The notes beneath the pieces were generated by a model. It had not been told where the DNA came from. It searched no databases and saw nothing but the letters and a program-made list of their open reading frames with translations. From Pseudomonas pergaminensis (GTDB lineage Bacteria > Pseudomonadota > Gammaproteobacteria > Pseudomonadales > Pseudomonadaceae), in the NCBI RefSeq assembly GCF_024112395.2, contig NZ_CP078013.2:4464001-4528000 (forward strand): a DNA stretch of 64,000 nt, in the 5' to 3' direction. Shown piece by piece: positions 6,617 through 15,691 of this stretch (position 1 is the stretch's first letter; every line of letters begins with the position of its first letter). A program made the translations under genes and the position numbers.

Positions 6617-9022
6617 TTAGAAGTCGACAGTGGCCGACAGCAGGTAGGTGCGCGGCGTCGACAAGGTCAGCCCCGGCTCACTGTCATCCGACGCGCCGGC
6701 CGAGCTCCAATAGCGTTTATCCGCGACGTTTTCCACATTCGCGCGCAGGGTGATGTGTTTATCGTCCACCTTGAACGCATAGCGCGCACCAACGTCGAGG
6801 CGGTTCCAGGCGTCGATTTCCTTGACGTTGGACTGGTCCAGGTACTGCGAACTGGAATACAGGCCACGGCTGGTCAACGTCAGGCCTTCGAGGCCCGGCA
6901 CGTCCCATTCCGCGCCGAGGTTGACGTTGTACTTGGGCGTTGCCGGGGCGCGGTTGCCATCGAAGGTACCGTTGGTGGTGTTGGTCAGTTCACTGTCGAT
7001 GTACATCACCCCGCCCAGCAGTCTGAAACCTTTGAGCGGCTCGCCGAACACACTCAGCTCCGCACCGGTGTTTTCACGCTTGCCGTTGGGACCAAAGAGC
7101 CGCGTGGTGGCGTTGGTTTCATAGGCCGGCTGCTTGATGCGGAACACGGCGGCGGTCACAGCGAATGCGCCGGCGTCGTACTTGGCGCCCACTTCCACCT
7201 GGCGACTGATGAACGGCGGGAAGATTTCGTCTTCGTTTCTTGAGGTAGAGGGCGCGATCTTGCCCTGGCTCAGGCCTTCCATGTAGTTGGCGTACAGCGA
7301 CAGCTTGTCGGTGGCCTTGAACAGAATGCCACCCGACGGCGAGACCTTTTCTTCATCGTAGGCGGTGCTGCCTTTGATGCCGTCGCTCCAGTCATCCACC
7401 TTCACGCGCTGCCAGCGCGCACCGAGGGTGAGCAGCAGGCGGTCGTCCAAAAAGCCCAGGGTGTCGGACAAGGCCACGCCGCTGAACTTGTTTTCGGTGT
7501 AGACCTTGGCGTCCTGGCGGGTAGCGGTGGACGGCGTCGGCGTTTGCACCGGGTTATAGAGATTGCTCGGCGCCGCCCCATAGCGTGCGCCACCGTTGGT
7601 GAAGTCCATATCGAAGTAGCTGGCGGCGAGGTTGACCTCATGGCTCACCGGCCCGGTATGGAACCAGTTGCGCACACCGGCCGTGTAGGTGCGCACGTTT
7701 TCATCACGGGTAAAATCCCGTGGCTGCACGCTGAAGTCACCCGCCGCGTTGGTCACGGACACCGCGTGACGCAGGAAATCATGGTTGCTTTTACGCGCGC
7801 CCACACCGCCGTAGAGCATCACGTTATCGCTGAGATCGTACTCACCGTTGAACGTCCCGAACGTGTCATTGGTGCTGGCCTTGCTCCAGGACTGCGCGTA
7901 ATTGCGACGCACGTCGTTGGCACTCGGCACCGGGGCCGCCGCCGCGACTTGCACACGCTCCTGCGGGGCATCGGTGTCGCGCTCGGTGTGGCCGATATCG
8001 GTGGAAAGACGCAGACGCTCGCCGCGAAAATCCAGGCCCAGCACGGCCATTTCGCGATCAACGCTCTGATGGTCCCACTCGGTATCGCCGGACTGCTTCA
8101 CGCCGTTGAAACGAATGCCGAACTGGTTGTCCTCGCCAAAGCGTCGGCCGATGTCGACCGCGCCGCCCGCCTGGCTGTCGGAGGCCCAGTTGCCGGTAAA
8201 CGAGTTGATGTCCTTGTCGGTGGCGCGCTTGGGCACCACGTTGATCCCACCGCCCACGCTGCCGCGCGGAGAGATGCCGTTGATCAACTGGCTCGGGCCT
8301 TTGAGGATGTCGACGCGGTCGGCCATTTCCATGTCGATGGTGTAGGTCGGCAGCACGCCGTACAGGCCGTTGTAGGCCACGTCACTGTTGAACAGGCTGA
8401 ACCCGCGAATGGTGAACTGCTCGTAACGCCCGCCGGCCGGGTTGGTGGCCCGCACCGAAGGGTCGCTGGCGATCAAGTCGCCCAGGGTGCGCGCCTGTTG
8501 GTTCTTCACCGCATCGGCGGTGTAGGTGGTGATGCTGAACGGGGTCTCCATGAAGTCCCGCGTGCCCAGCATGCCCTGGGCCGTGCGGCGTGCAACCTGG
8601 CCGCCGGCATAGGTGTCGCCGTCATACAGGCCGGTGGTGCCGAGGATCGAGGTGGGCGCCAATTCCAGGCTGCTGCCCTCCGGCGCCGGTATCAGCCTGT
8701 AGCCCTGCTCACCCATTGGCTGCAATTGCAGGCCGGAGCCCTGCAGCAAGCGGGCAAAGCCCTCCTCTACCGCATATTCGCCAGACAACCCGCTGCTGGT
8801 TCGACCACTGACCAGCGCCGGGTCTACCGACAGGTTGACCCCCGACAGCCCGGCAAAACGCGTCAACGCCGCACTCAGGCTGCCGGCCGGTACCTGGTAG
8901 CTGCGGCGGGTGGCGGTATCTTCGCCGTAGCTGACAGTGGCGAATAACGGGCTGGCGCTGAGGCTCAGCATCAGGCTCAGTTTCAGCAACGGGCGCAAGC
9001 GCAAGGGTCGGACTGCGGGCAT
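6617..9022 (-). CDS. TonB-dependent siderophore receptor with N-terminal STN domain
   Basis: 801 residues. A signal peptide (to about residue 33) is followed by an STN signalling domain (about 40-112: YQVPAGSLSAALTRFAGLSG, then VDPALVSGRTSSGLSGEYAV). Next come a plug domain (about 150-265, with TRDFMETPFSITTYT and TIRGFSLFNSDV and the conserved VDILKGPSQLINGISPRGSV) and a 22-strand barrel ending in phenylalanine (SATVDF). It imports a ferric siderophore through the outer membrane with TonB energy. An STN domain normally contacts a FecR-type anti-sigma factor, but no FecI/FecR pair lies within this window. It sits directly upstream of fecBCDE on the same strand. Its plug resembles FhuE/FpvA-like receptors more than FecA. 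Confidence 0.92.
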   Translation of the reverse strand: MPAVRPLRLRPLLKLSLMLSLSASPLFATVSYGEDTATRRSYQVPAGSLSAALTRFAGLSGVNLSVDPALVSGRTSSGLSGEYAVEEGFARLLQGSGLQLQPMGEQGYRLIPAPEGSSLELAPTSILGTTGLYDGDTYAGGQVARRTAQGMLGTRDFMETPFSITTYTADAVKNQQARTLGDLIASDPSVRATNPAGGRYEQFTIRGFSLFNSDVAYNGLYGVLPTYTIDMEMADRVDILKGPSQLINGISPRGSVGGGINVVPKRATDKDINSFTGNWASDSQAGGAVDIGRRFGEDNQFGIRFNGVKQSGDTEWDHQSVDREMAVLGLDFRGERLRLSTDIGHTERDTDAPQERVQVAAAAPVPSANDVRRNYAQSWSKASTNDTFGTFNGEYDLSDNVMLYGGVGARKSNHDFLRHAVSVTNAAGDFSVQPRDFTRDENVRTYTAGVRNWFHTGPVSHEVNLAASYFDMDFTNGGARYGAAPSNLYNPVQTPTPSTATRQDAKVYTENKFSGVALSDTLGFLDDRLLLTLGARWQRVKVDDWSDGIKGSTAYDEEKVSPSGGILFKATDKLSLYANYMEGLSQGKIAPSTSRNEDEIFPPFISRQVEVGAKYDAGAFAVTAAVFRIKQPAYETNATTRLFGPNGKRENTGAELSVFGEPLKGFRLLGGVMYIDSELTNTTNGTFDGNRAPATPKYNVNLGAEWDVPGLEGLTLTSRGLYSSSQYLDQSNVKEIDAWNRLDVGARYAFKVDDKHITLRANVENVADKRYWSSAGASDDSEPGLTLSTPRTYLLSATVDF

Positions 9023-9240
9023 TGGAGGAAGCTCTCGATGATGTTCACTTACCTGGAATGACAGGCGAAGTGAAAAAAGGGGACAGCTGCCGCCGACATT
9101 TTTTTAAAAGCTTCAGTACGCAGACTCAGGATCCCAGCCAGCCGGCAGGTTCATGAACATTGCTTTAAGAAGGAACTCTGCGACGCCCCACAAGGTCGGG
9201 TGATGTACGCACTTTCCTTTTAACTGCACGGCTGGGTCGG

Positions 9241-10092
9241 ATGAAACAGATATCCTTGATGGGCACCGAGCCTGCTGGTCATACCCGGCAGGCTTCGCAG
9301 GCACGCCGTTCAGGACCACGGGTTTCGAACAAAGGCGAACTGGACCTGCACGCGTTTGAGTCCTGCCGGAACACCGAATCCGGCGCAGTGTTTATCGTCG
9401 CCTCAGGCTTGTCCGCACAGTCGTTCCCCGTCGAGAAATTCGCGCACGTGCCAATGATCACGATGAACGGCGCTATCTCGATGTTCTTGGACACTGACGT
9501 TAAGCCGTATTTCTACGCCTGTACGGACAGAAGCTTTTCCGAGCAGCAACCGGCGTTATTCAAACACGCCATGGCTGTCAGCCAACGAGTCGCGCTCTGG
9601 GAGGATCACGCACGGTCTTCACAGGCTCGCCCGACCGGGCGGCTATACCCGTTAACCAAAGCCAAGAGACCCTCCTGGCTGGAGTCGGTGCTGGGCAAAC
9701 ACAGCGTCTTGGTCGTCAACCACCCCCTGCTGCCGAGTCGTGAAAGACCGCTGGGGTTTAGCAAAGACATGAGCGAGGGCTTCTTCGACGCCCGAACCGT
9801 GGCCTACCTGGCCCTACAGCTGGCGTATCACGTTGGATTCACTCAGGTCTTCCTGGTGGGCGTTGATCTGGACCAGAACGCCGGCAGGTTCTACGAAAAC
9901 CGCGACAGCACAAACTCTCCCTGCGGCCTCGATCATCATTACTTCACACGCATATTGCCGTCGTTTGAGCTGATGTCCGCAAAGGTCATGGGCAACGACT
10001 TCATGGTCTACAACTTGTCTGACACCTCAAAAATCCCGGACAGTGTCGTCCCGCATGTCACCCTCGCGGACGTTGAGGCCATGCTCACTTAG
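9241..10092 (+). CDS. MptE/DUF115-like protein of unknown function, possibly glycan-related
   Basis: 283 residues, start uncertain because no good Shine-Dalgarno precedes the ATG; a second ATG follows at 9259. From residue 48 the protein shows a Rossmann-like pattern: AVFIVASGLSAQSFPVEKF, then MITMNGAISMFLDTDVKPYFYACTD reduced here to its key features, and later HVGFTQVFLVGVDLDQN. The combination of an early VASGxS turn, NGA and a late VxLxGVDL is reminiscent of 6-hydroxymethylpterin-diphosphokinase-MptE-like (DUF115) and GT42 sialyltransferase-type proteins, some of which act in surface glycan synthesis. No signal peptide or membrane segment is visible. It stands alone beside tRNA-Pro and is flanked on both sides by an AAAGGGGAC motif (9076 and 10115). 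Function is not assigned. Confidence 0.6.
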   Translation: MKQISLMGTEPAGHTRQASQARRSGPRVSNKGELDLHAFESCRNTESGAVFIVASGLSAQSFPVEKFAHVPMITMNGAISMFLDTDVKPYFYACTDRSFSEQQPALFKHAMAVSQRVALWEDHARSSQARPTGRLYPLTKAKRPSWLESVLGKHSVLVVNHPLLPSRERPLGFSKDMSEGFFDARTVAYLALQLAYHVGFTQVFLVGVDLDQNAGRFYENRDSTNSPCGLDHHYFTRILPSFELMSAKVMGNDFMVYNLSDTSKIPDSVVPHVTLADVEAMLT

Positions 10093-10114
10093 GGTGGTGA
10101 ACGCCAGAAACGAG

Positions 10115-10150
10115 AAAGGGGACCAACTACCTAGGTAATTGGTCCCCTTT
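10115..10150. terminator. Bidirectional terminator between the MptE-like gene and tRNA-Pro
   Basis: AAAGGGGACCAA at 10115-10126 pairs with TTGGTCCCCTTT at 10139-10150, with a short CTAGG palindrome in the loop. A-rich and T-rich ends suit termination from both sides. It lies 9 bases beyond the 3' end of tRNA-Pro on the minus strand. Confidence 0.75.
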
Positions 10151-10158
10151 CGGAATAA

Positions 10159-10235
10159 TGGTCGGGACGGAGTGATTCGAACACTCGACCCCTAGCACCC
10201 CATGCTAGTGCGCTACCGGACTGCGCTACGCCCCG
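10159..10235 (-). tRNA. tRNA-Pro (GGG)
   Basis: 77 bases on the minus strand, starting CGGGGCG and ending CCGACCA with an encoded CCA. The anticodon stem CTAGC/GCTAG encloses ATGGGGT, giving anticodon GGG. The T-arm GAGTGTTCGAATCACTC is intact. It follows the merR-like gene on the same strand. Confidence 0.97.
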
Positions 10236-10325
10236 ACTAGGCGTGTTACTGGGTTCGCTTCTTGACGAAGCGATCCGGAATATACCGCAAGCTTTTGAAA
10301 TGTGGAAGTATTTTAAAAGCCGGAA

Positions 10326-10682
10326 TTACTTTTTCAACACCACCAGCACATCTTCGAGTTCGGAGATCATCTGGCGGATCAGTTGCTTGTATTGGGTGGT
10401 GTCGTCTTTGGCTTCATCACCGGACATGCGCTGACGCGCGCCGCTGATGGTGAACCCCTGGTCGTACAGCAACGCGCGGATCTGTCGGATCATCAGCACA
10501 TCCTGGCGCTGATAATACCGACGGTTCCCAGTGCGTTTGACGGGGTTGAGTTGAGGAAACTCCTGCTCCCAATAGCGCAGCACGTGCGGTTTTACCGCAC
10601 AGAGCTCGCTGACTTCACCAATGGTGAAGTAGCGTTTGCCTGGGATGACGGGTAGCTCGTCGTTATGACTTGGTTCCAGCAT
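10326..10682 (-). CDS. MerR-family transcriptional regulator downstream of ihfA
   Basis: 118 residues from [11 protein letters not shown]; the ATG lies inside the end of ihfA (20-base overlap). The N-terminal winged helix-turn-helix is clear: [22 protein letters not shown] followed by [13 protein letters not shown], as in MerR proteins. The C-terminal part is short (about 45 residues) and ends in a helix, with no cysteine or ligand domain, so it may dimerise without sensing a metal. This gene follows ihfA in many gammaproteobacteria. Its targets are not known from the sequence. Confidence 0.9.
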   Translation of the reverse strand: MLEPSHNDELPVIPGKRYFTIGEVSELCAVKPHVLRYWEQEFPQLNPVKRTGNRRYYQRQDVLMIRQIRALLYDQGFTISGARQRMSGDEAKDDTTQYKQLIRQMISELEDVLVVLKK

Positions 10683-10965
10683 AAGCCTCAACTCGGGCCT
10701 TCAACTTCTGCCCTGGACGAAAGGTGACCACACGGCGAGCCGTGATCGGGATTTCTTCTCCCGTTTTTGGATTGCGGCCAGGCCGCTGGCGTTTGTCCCG
10801 CAGGTCAAAATTGCCGAAGCCGGACAATTTGACCTGTTCGTTGTCTTCCAGAGCGTGTCTGATCTCTTCAAAAAACAGCTCGACCAATTCCTTGGCCTCG
10901 CGCTTGTTCAGACCCAACTCTTCGTACAGACGTTCCGCCATCTCAGCTTTCGTCAAAGCCCCCAT
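10663..10965 (-). CDS. ihfA: Integration host factor subunit alpha
   Basis: 100 residues, the usual IhfA length. It belongs to the HU/IHF DNA-bending family: [20 protein letters not shown] at the start, [14 protein letters not shown] in the beta region and [20 protein letters not shown] in the arm, where the NPK proline intercalates into DNA. With the beta subunit it bends DNA at sites used by sigma-54 promoters and recombination. Three bases separate it from pheT, the standard pheST-ihfA arrangement, so it is cotranscribed. Confidence 0.98.
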   Translation of the reverse strand: MGALTKAEMAERLYEELGLNKREAKELVELFFEEIRHALEDNEQVKLSGFGNFDLRDKRQRPGRNPKTGEEIPITARRVVTFRPGQKLKARVEAYAGTKS

Positions 10966-10968
10966 ACG

Positions 10969-13347
10969 TCACTTCCTTAACGTGGCGTTCAACCTTTGTT
11001 CGAGCGAGGTGAGGATATTTTGTGTCGTGGTATTCACCTCATCGTCATTAAGAGTGCGCGATGGATGCTGCCAGGTCAAGCCAACTGCAAGGCTTTTTCT
11101 ATGCGGATCAATACCTTTACCCTGATAGACGTCAAATAGCCTGAGGTCTGTCAGCCATTCCCCTGCATTTTCACGGATTACATCCAGAACAGCAGTGGCG
11201 GCCACTTCGCGGTCGGCAATCAACGCCAGGTCACGACGCACTTCAGGGAAGCGTGACAACTCGCTGAATTTAGGCATTTTGCCCGAAGCGACTTCAGCCA
11301 GGACCAGTTCGAACACGAACACCGCACGGTCGAGACCGAGGGTTTTCGACAATTCAGGGTGAATGGCACCGACGAAGCCCACCAAACGGCCTTCGCGCTC
11401 GATGCGTGCCGTCTGACCCGGGTGCAACGCCGGGTGGCTGCCAGCGACGAAGGTGAAGGCGTCCAGCGCACCGGCAAAGCCCAGCACAGCTTCCACGTCA
11501 GCCTTGACGTCGAAGAAGTCCACGGCATCGCGGCCCTGCGCCCAGCCTTCCGGCAGGCGGCTGCCGCACACCACACCAGCCAGCATTGGCTCTTGCTTCA
11601 GGCCGTCGAGTTGGCCGACGAAACGCAGGCCGCTCTCGAACATGCGCACGCGGTCTTGTTGGCGGTTCAGGTTGTGGGAAAGCGCTTTCACCAGGCCAGG
11701 CCACAGTGACGAACGCATGGCCGCCATGTCGTTGGAGATCGGGTTGGCCAACAGCAGCGGTTCGACGCCTGGGTTGAACAGCTCGAACTGCTTGGGATCG
11801 ATGAAGCTGTAGGTCACCGCTTCCTGGTAGCCACGGGCAACCAGCAGGCGACGCAGTTCAGGCAAGTGCGCACGCGCCTCAGCCTTGGGTTGCGGCGCCA
11901 GACGCGCTTGCGGGTAACGAACCGGCAGACGGTTGTAACCGTAGAGACGAGCCAGTTCTTCGATCAGGTCAACTTCCAGGCTGATATCGAAGCGGTGGCT
12001 TGGCACTTCAACGGTCCACTGCCCTTCCCCGCCAGCGGAAATACCCAGGCCGAGGGCGGACAACAGTTGTTCGATTTCAGCCGGCTCGATCACCAGGCCG
12101 AGCATCTGCTCGACACTTTTGGCGCGCAGGGTGATCGGCGCAACCGACGGCAGGTACTGCTCGTTGACGGTTTCGGTGATCGGACCCGCTTCGCCACCGG
12201 TGATTTCCAGCAGCAGGCCAGTGGCGCGCTCCATGGCTTCACGCGCCAGCTTCCAGTCCACGCCGCGCTCATAGCGGTGCGATGCGTCGGTGTGCAGGCC
12301 GTAGGAACGGGCTTTGCCGGCGATGGCGATCTGGTCGAAGAATGCACTTTCAAGGAACAGGTCACGGGTGGTCTCGGACACACCGCTGTGCTCGCCACCC
12401 ATTACGCCGGCAATCGCCAGGGCGCGGGAGTGGTCGGCGATGACCAGGGTGTCGGCACGCAGGCTGACTTCCTGACCATCAAGCAACACCAGTTTCTCGC
12501 CTTCTTCGGCCATGCGTACGCGGATGCCGCCGTTGATTTCGGCAAGGTCGAACGCGTGCAGCGGCTGACCCAGTTCCAGCATCACGTAGTTGGTGATGTC
12601 GACGGCAGCGTCGATGCTGCGTACGTCGGCGCGGCGCAGGCGTTCAACCATCCACAGGGGGGTTGGCTTGGACAGGTCGACGTTGCGGATCACACGGCCC
12701 AGGTAACGCGGGCAGGCGTTTGGCGCCAGCACGTCAATCGGGCGTACTTCGTCGTGCACAGCCGGGACGGCGGCAACCACTGGACGGGTGACTGGGGCGT
12801 TGTACAGCGCGCCCACTTCACGCGCCAGGCCAGCCAGGGACAGGCAGTCGCCGCGGTTTGGGGTCAGGTCGACCTCGATGCTGGCGTCTTCCAGTTCAAG
12901 GTAAACGCGGATGTCCTGGCCCACTGGCGCGTCGGCCGGCAGCTCCATCAGGCCATCATTGCCCTCGCCGACCTGCAGCTCCGCCTGGGAGCACAGCATG
13001 CCGTTGGACTCAACGCCACGCAGCTTGGCCTTCTTGATTTTGAAGTCGCCCGGCAGCTCGGCACCGATCATGGCGAATGGGATCTTCAGGCCCGGGCGCA
13101 CATTGGGCGCTCCGCACACGACCTGGAAGGTTTCCGTGCCATTGCTGACCTGGCAAACACGCAACTTGTCGGCATCGGGGTGCTGCTCGGTGCTCAGCAC
13201 CTCGCCCACCACCACGCCACTGAATACACCGGCGGCCGGGGTAACGCTATCGACCTCAAGACCGGCCATCGACAGACGCGCAACCAGCGCGTCGCGATCT
13301 ACCTGCGGGCTTACCCAGCCACGTAGCCATTGTTCACTGAATTTCAT
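10969..13347 (-). CDS. pheT: Phenylalanyl-tRNA synthetase beta subunit
   Basis: 792 residues, full length. Cytoplasmic enzyme that charges tRNA-Phe with phenylalanine as an alpha2-beta2 tetramer. Domains in order: an N-terminal tRNA-binding OB fold (about 40-150, VVVGEVLSTEQHPDADKLRV), the B3/B4 editing region (about 210-380), the B5 DNA-binding-like domain (about 400-475), a catalytic-like core, and a C-terminal anticodon-binding ferredoxin-like domain (about 698-792, FSELSRFPEVRRDLALIAD). It follows pheS by 26 bases with a clear AGGAG, in the same operon. Confidence 0.98.
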   Translation of the reverse strand: MKFSEQWLRGWVSPQVDRDALVARLSMAGLEVDSVTPAAGVFSGVVVGEVLSTEQHPDADKLRVCQVSNGTETFQVVCGAPNVRPGLKIPFAMIGAELPGDFKIKKAKLRGVESNGMLCSQAELQVGEGNDGLMELPADAPVGQDIRVYLELEDASIEVDLTPNRGDCLSLAGLAREVGALYNAPVTRPVVAAVPAVHDEVRPIDVLAPNACPRYLGRVIRNVDLSKPTPLWMVERLRRADVRSIDAAVDITNYVMLELGQPLHAFDLAEINGGIRVRMAEEGEKLVLLDGQEVSLRADTLVIADHSRALAIAGVMGGEHSGVSETTRDLFLESAFFDQIAIAGKARSYGLHTDASHRYERGVDWKLAREAMERATGLLLEITGGEAGPITETVNEQYLPSVAPITLRAKSVEQMLGLVIEPAEIEQLLSALGLGISAGGEGQWTVEVPSHRFDISLEVDLIEELARLYGYNRLPVRYPQARLAPQPKAEARAHLPELRRLLVARGYQEAVTYSFIDPKQFELFNPGVEPLLLANPISNDMAAMRSSLWPGLVKALSHNLNRQQDRVRMFESGLRFVGQLDGLKQEPMLAGVVCGSRLPEGWAQGRDAVDFFDVKADVEAVLGFAGALDAFTFVAGSHPALHPGQTARIEREGRLVGFVGAIHPELSKTLGLDRAVFVFELVLAEVASGKMPKFSELSRFPEVRRDLALIADREVAATAVLDVIRENAGEWLTDLRLFDVYQGKGIDPHRKSLAVGLTWQHPSRTLNDDEVNTTTQNILTSLEQRLNATLRK

Positions 13348-13373
13348 CCTGCTCTCCTAAAGATTCGTTACGA

Positions 13374-14442
<1,069 letters not shown>

Positions 14443-14498
14443 TTATGACGTTTAACACCTTGGGCTACAGCGTAACCCAGGGTGACTGTCGGGGGTAC

Positions 14499-14855
14499 TT
14501 AAGCCAAGGTGGCTTTAGCTTTCTCGACAATCGCAGCAAACGCCGCTTTTTCGTTCACTGCCAGATCAGCCAGAACCTTACGGTCGATCTCGATGGACGC
14601 TTTTTTCAGGCCAGCGATGAAACGGCTGTAGGACAGACCGTTAACACGTGCACCAGCGTTGATACGAGCGATCCACAGAGCGCGGAACTGACGTTTTTTC
14701 TGACGACGGTCACGGTAGGCGTATTGGCCTGCCTTGATTACCGCTTGCTTGGCAACACGGAATACGCGTGAACGCGCGCCGTAGTAGCCTTTAGCAAGTT
14801 TCAGAATTTTTTTGTGACGTTTACGGGCAATGACGCCACGCTTTACACGAGCCAT
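14499..14855 (-). CDS. rplT: 50S ribosomal protein L20
   Basis: 118 residues, standard length. Basic N-terminal extension ([20 protein letters not shown]) followed by the conserved globular part with [21 protein letters not shown]20 binds 23S rRNA early in 50S assembly. In E. coli it also represses its own operon by binding the leader of rpmI-rplT. Here it follows rpmI by 30 bases, as usual. Nothing unusual is visible. Confidence 0.99.
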
Positions 14856-14885
14856 GAGTTACTTCCTCTATTCTTGATCCAAAAA

Positions 14886-15080
14886 TTAACGAAGGCGCAG
14901 CATGCGCTCGACTTTTGCCACGTCAGACGGATGCAGCAAGCTGCTACCGCGCAGTTGACGCTTACGCTTGGTCGACATTTTGGTCAGGATGTGGCTCTTG
15001 AAAGCGTGCTTGTGCTTGATACCGTTAGCAGTTTTCAGAAACCGCTTAGCAGCACCACTTTTAGTCTTCATCTTTGGCAT
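14886..15080 (-). CDS. rpmI: 50S ribosomal protein L35
   Basis: 64 residues, very basic, with the family text [20 protein letters not shown] at the start and [20 protein letters not shown] at the end. A small component of the large ribosomal subunit. It lies between infC and rplT with a 60-base gap to infC that holds its Shine-Dalgarno (GGAGT). Standard gene order of the initiation factor 3 operon. Confidence 0.99.
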   Translation of the reverse strand: MPKMKTKSGAAKRFLKTANGIKHKHAFKSHILTKMSTKRKRQLRGSSLLHPSDVAKVERMLRLR

Positions 15081-15140
15081 GTTCGGATACTCCGCATTCA
15101 GTTGATAAACATAATCAGAAGGCCTGCCGTGCCCTGTTGA

Positions 15141-15686
15141 TTACTTCTTCTTTTTCGGGGCGATGACCATGATCAGCTGGCGTCCTTCCATCTTAGGATG
15201 CTGTTCGACGGAACCGTACTCGAGCAGGTCAGCTTCAACCCGCTTGAGGAGTTCCATCCCCAGCTCCTGGTGGGCCATCTCACGGCCGCGGAATCGCAAG
15301 GATACCTTGGCCCTGTCCCCATCACTCAGGAAACGTACCAGGTTGCGCAGTTTTACCTGGTAATCCCCTTCCTCCGTCCCTGGACGAAACTTGATTTCTT
15401 TTACTTGAATCTGCTTCTGGTTCTTCTTCGCCGCAGCAATCTGCTTCTTCTTTTCGAAGATCGACTTGCCGTAGTCCATCACCCGGCAAACAGGCGGGAC
15501 TGCGTCGGCGGAGATTTCCACCAGGTCCAATTTGGACTCTTCAGCGATACGAAGCGCTTCATCAATCGAGACGATGCCAATCTGCTCGCCGTCAGCGCCA
15601 ATTAACCGAACCTCGCGTGCCGAGATATTCTCGTTGATCGGGGCTTTCGGTGCAGCTCGTTTATCTTGTCTCATTTCACGCTTAAT
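15141..15686 (-). CDS. infC: Translation initiation factor IF-3, ATT start
   Basis: About 181-183 residues. IF-3 checks the start codon on the 30S subunit. Family text is complete: [37 protein letters not shown] and the C-terminal [13 protein letters not shown]. The first ATG (15674) has no Shine-Dalgarno at proper distance; upstream in frame are three ATT codons (15692, 15689 and 15686) before AAG CGT GAA ATG. GGAG stands just before them. E. coli infC starts at ATT and is autoregulated through it, so an ATT start is chosen; which of the three is used is open, and the most distant overlaps the thrS stop codon. Confidence 0.93.
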   Translation of the reverse strand: MKREMRQDKRAAPKAPINENISAREVRLIGADGEQIGIVSIDEALRIAEESKLDLVEISADAVPPVCRVMDYGKSIFEKKKQIAAAKKNQKQIQVKEIKFRPGTEEGDYQVKLRNLVRFLSDGDRAKVSLRFRGREMAHQELGMELLKRVEADLLEYGSVEQHPKMEGRQLIMVIAPKKKK

Positions 15687-15691
15687 AATAA

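Noticed and set aside
15672..15674. ATG at 15674 as the infC start
   Set aside because: No Shine-Dalgarno at a suitable distance, and conserved IF-3 N-termini extend upstream through ATT codons.
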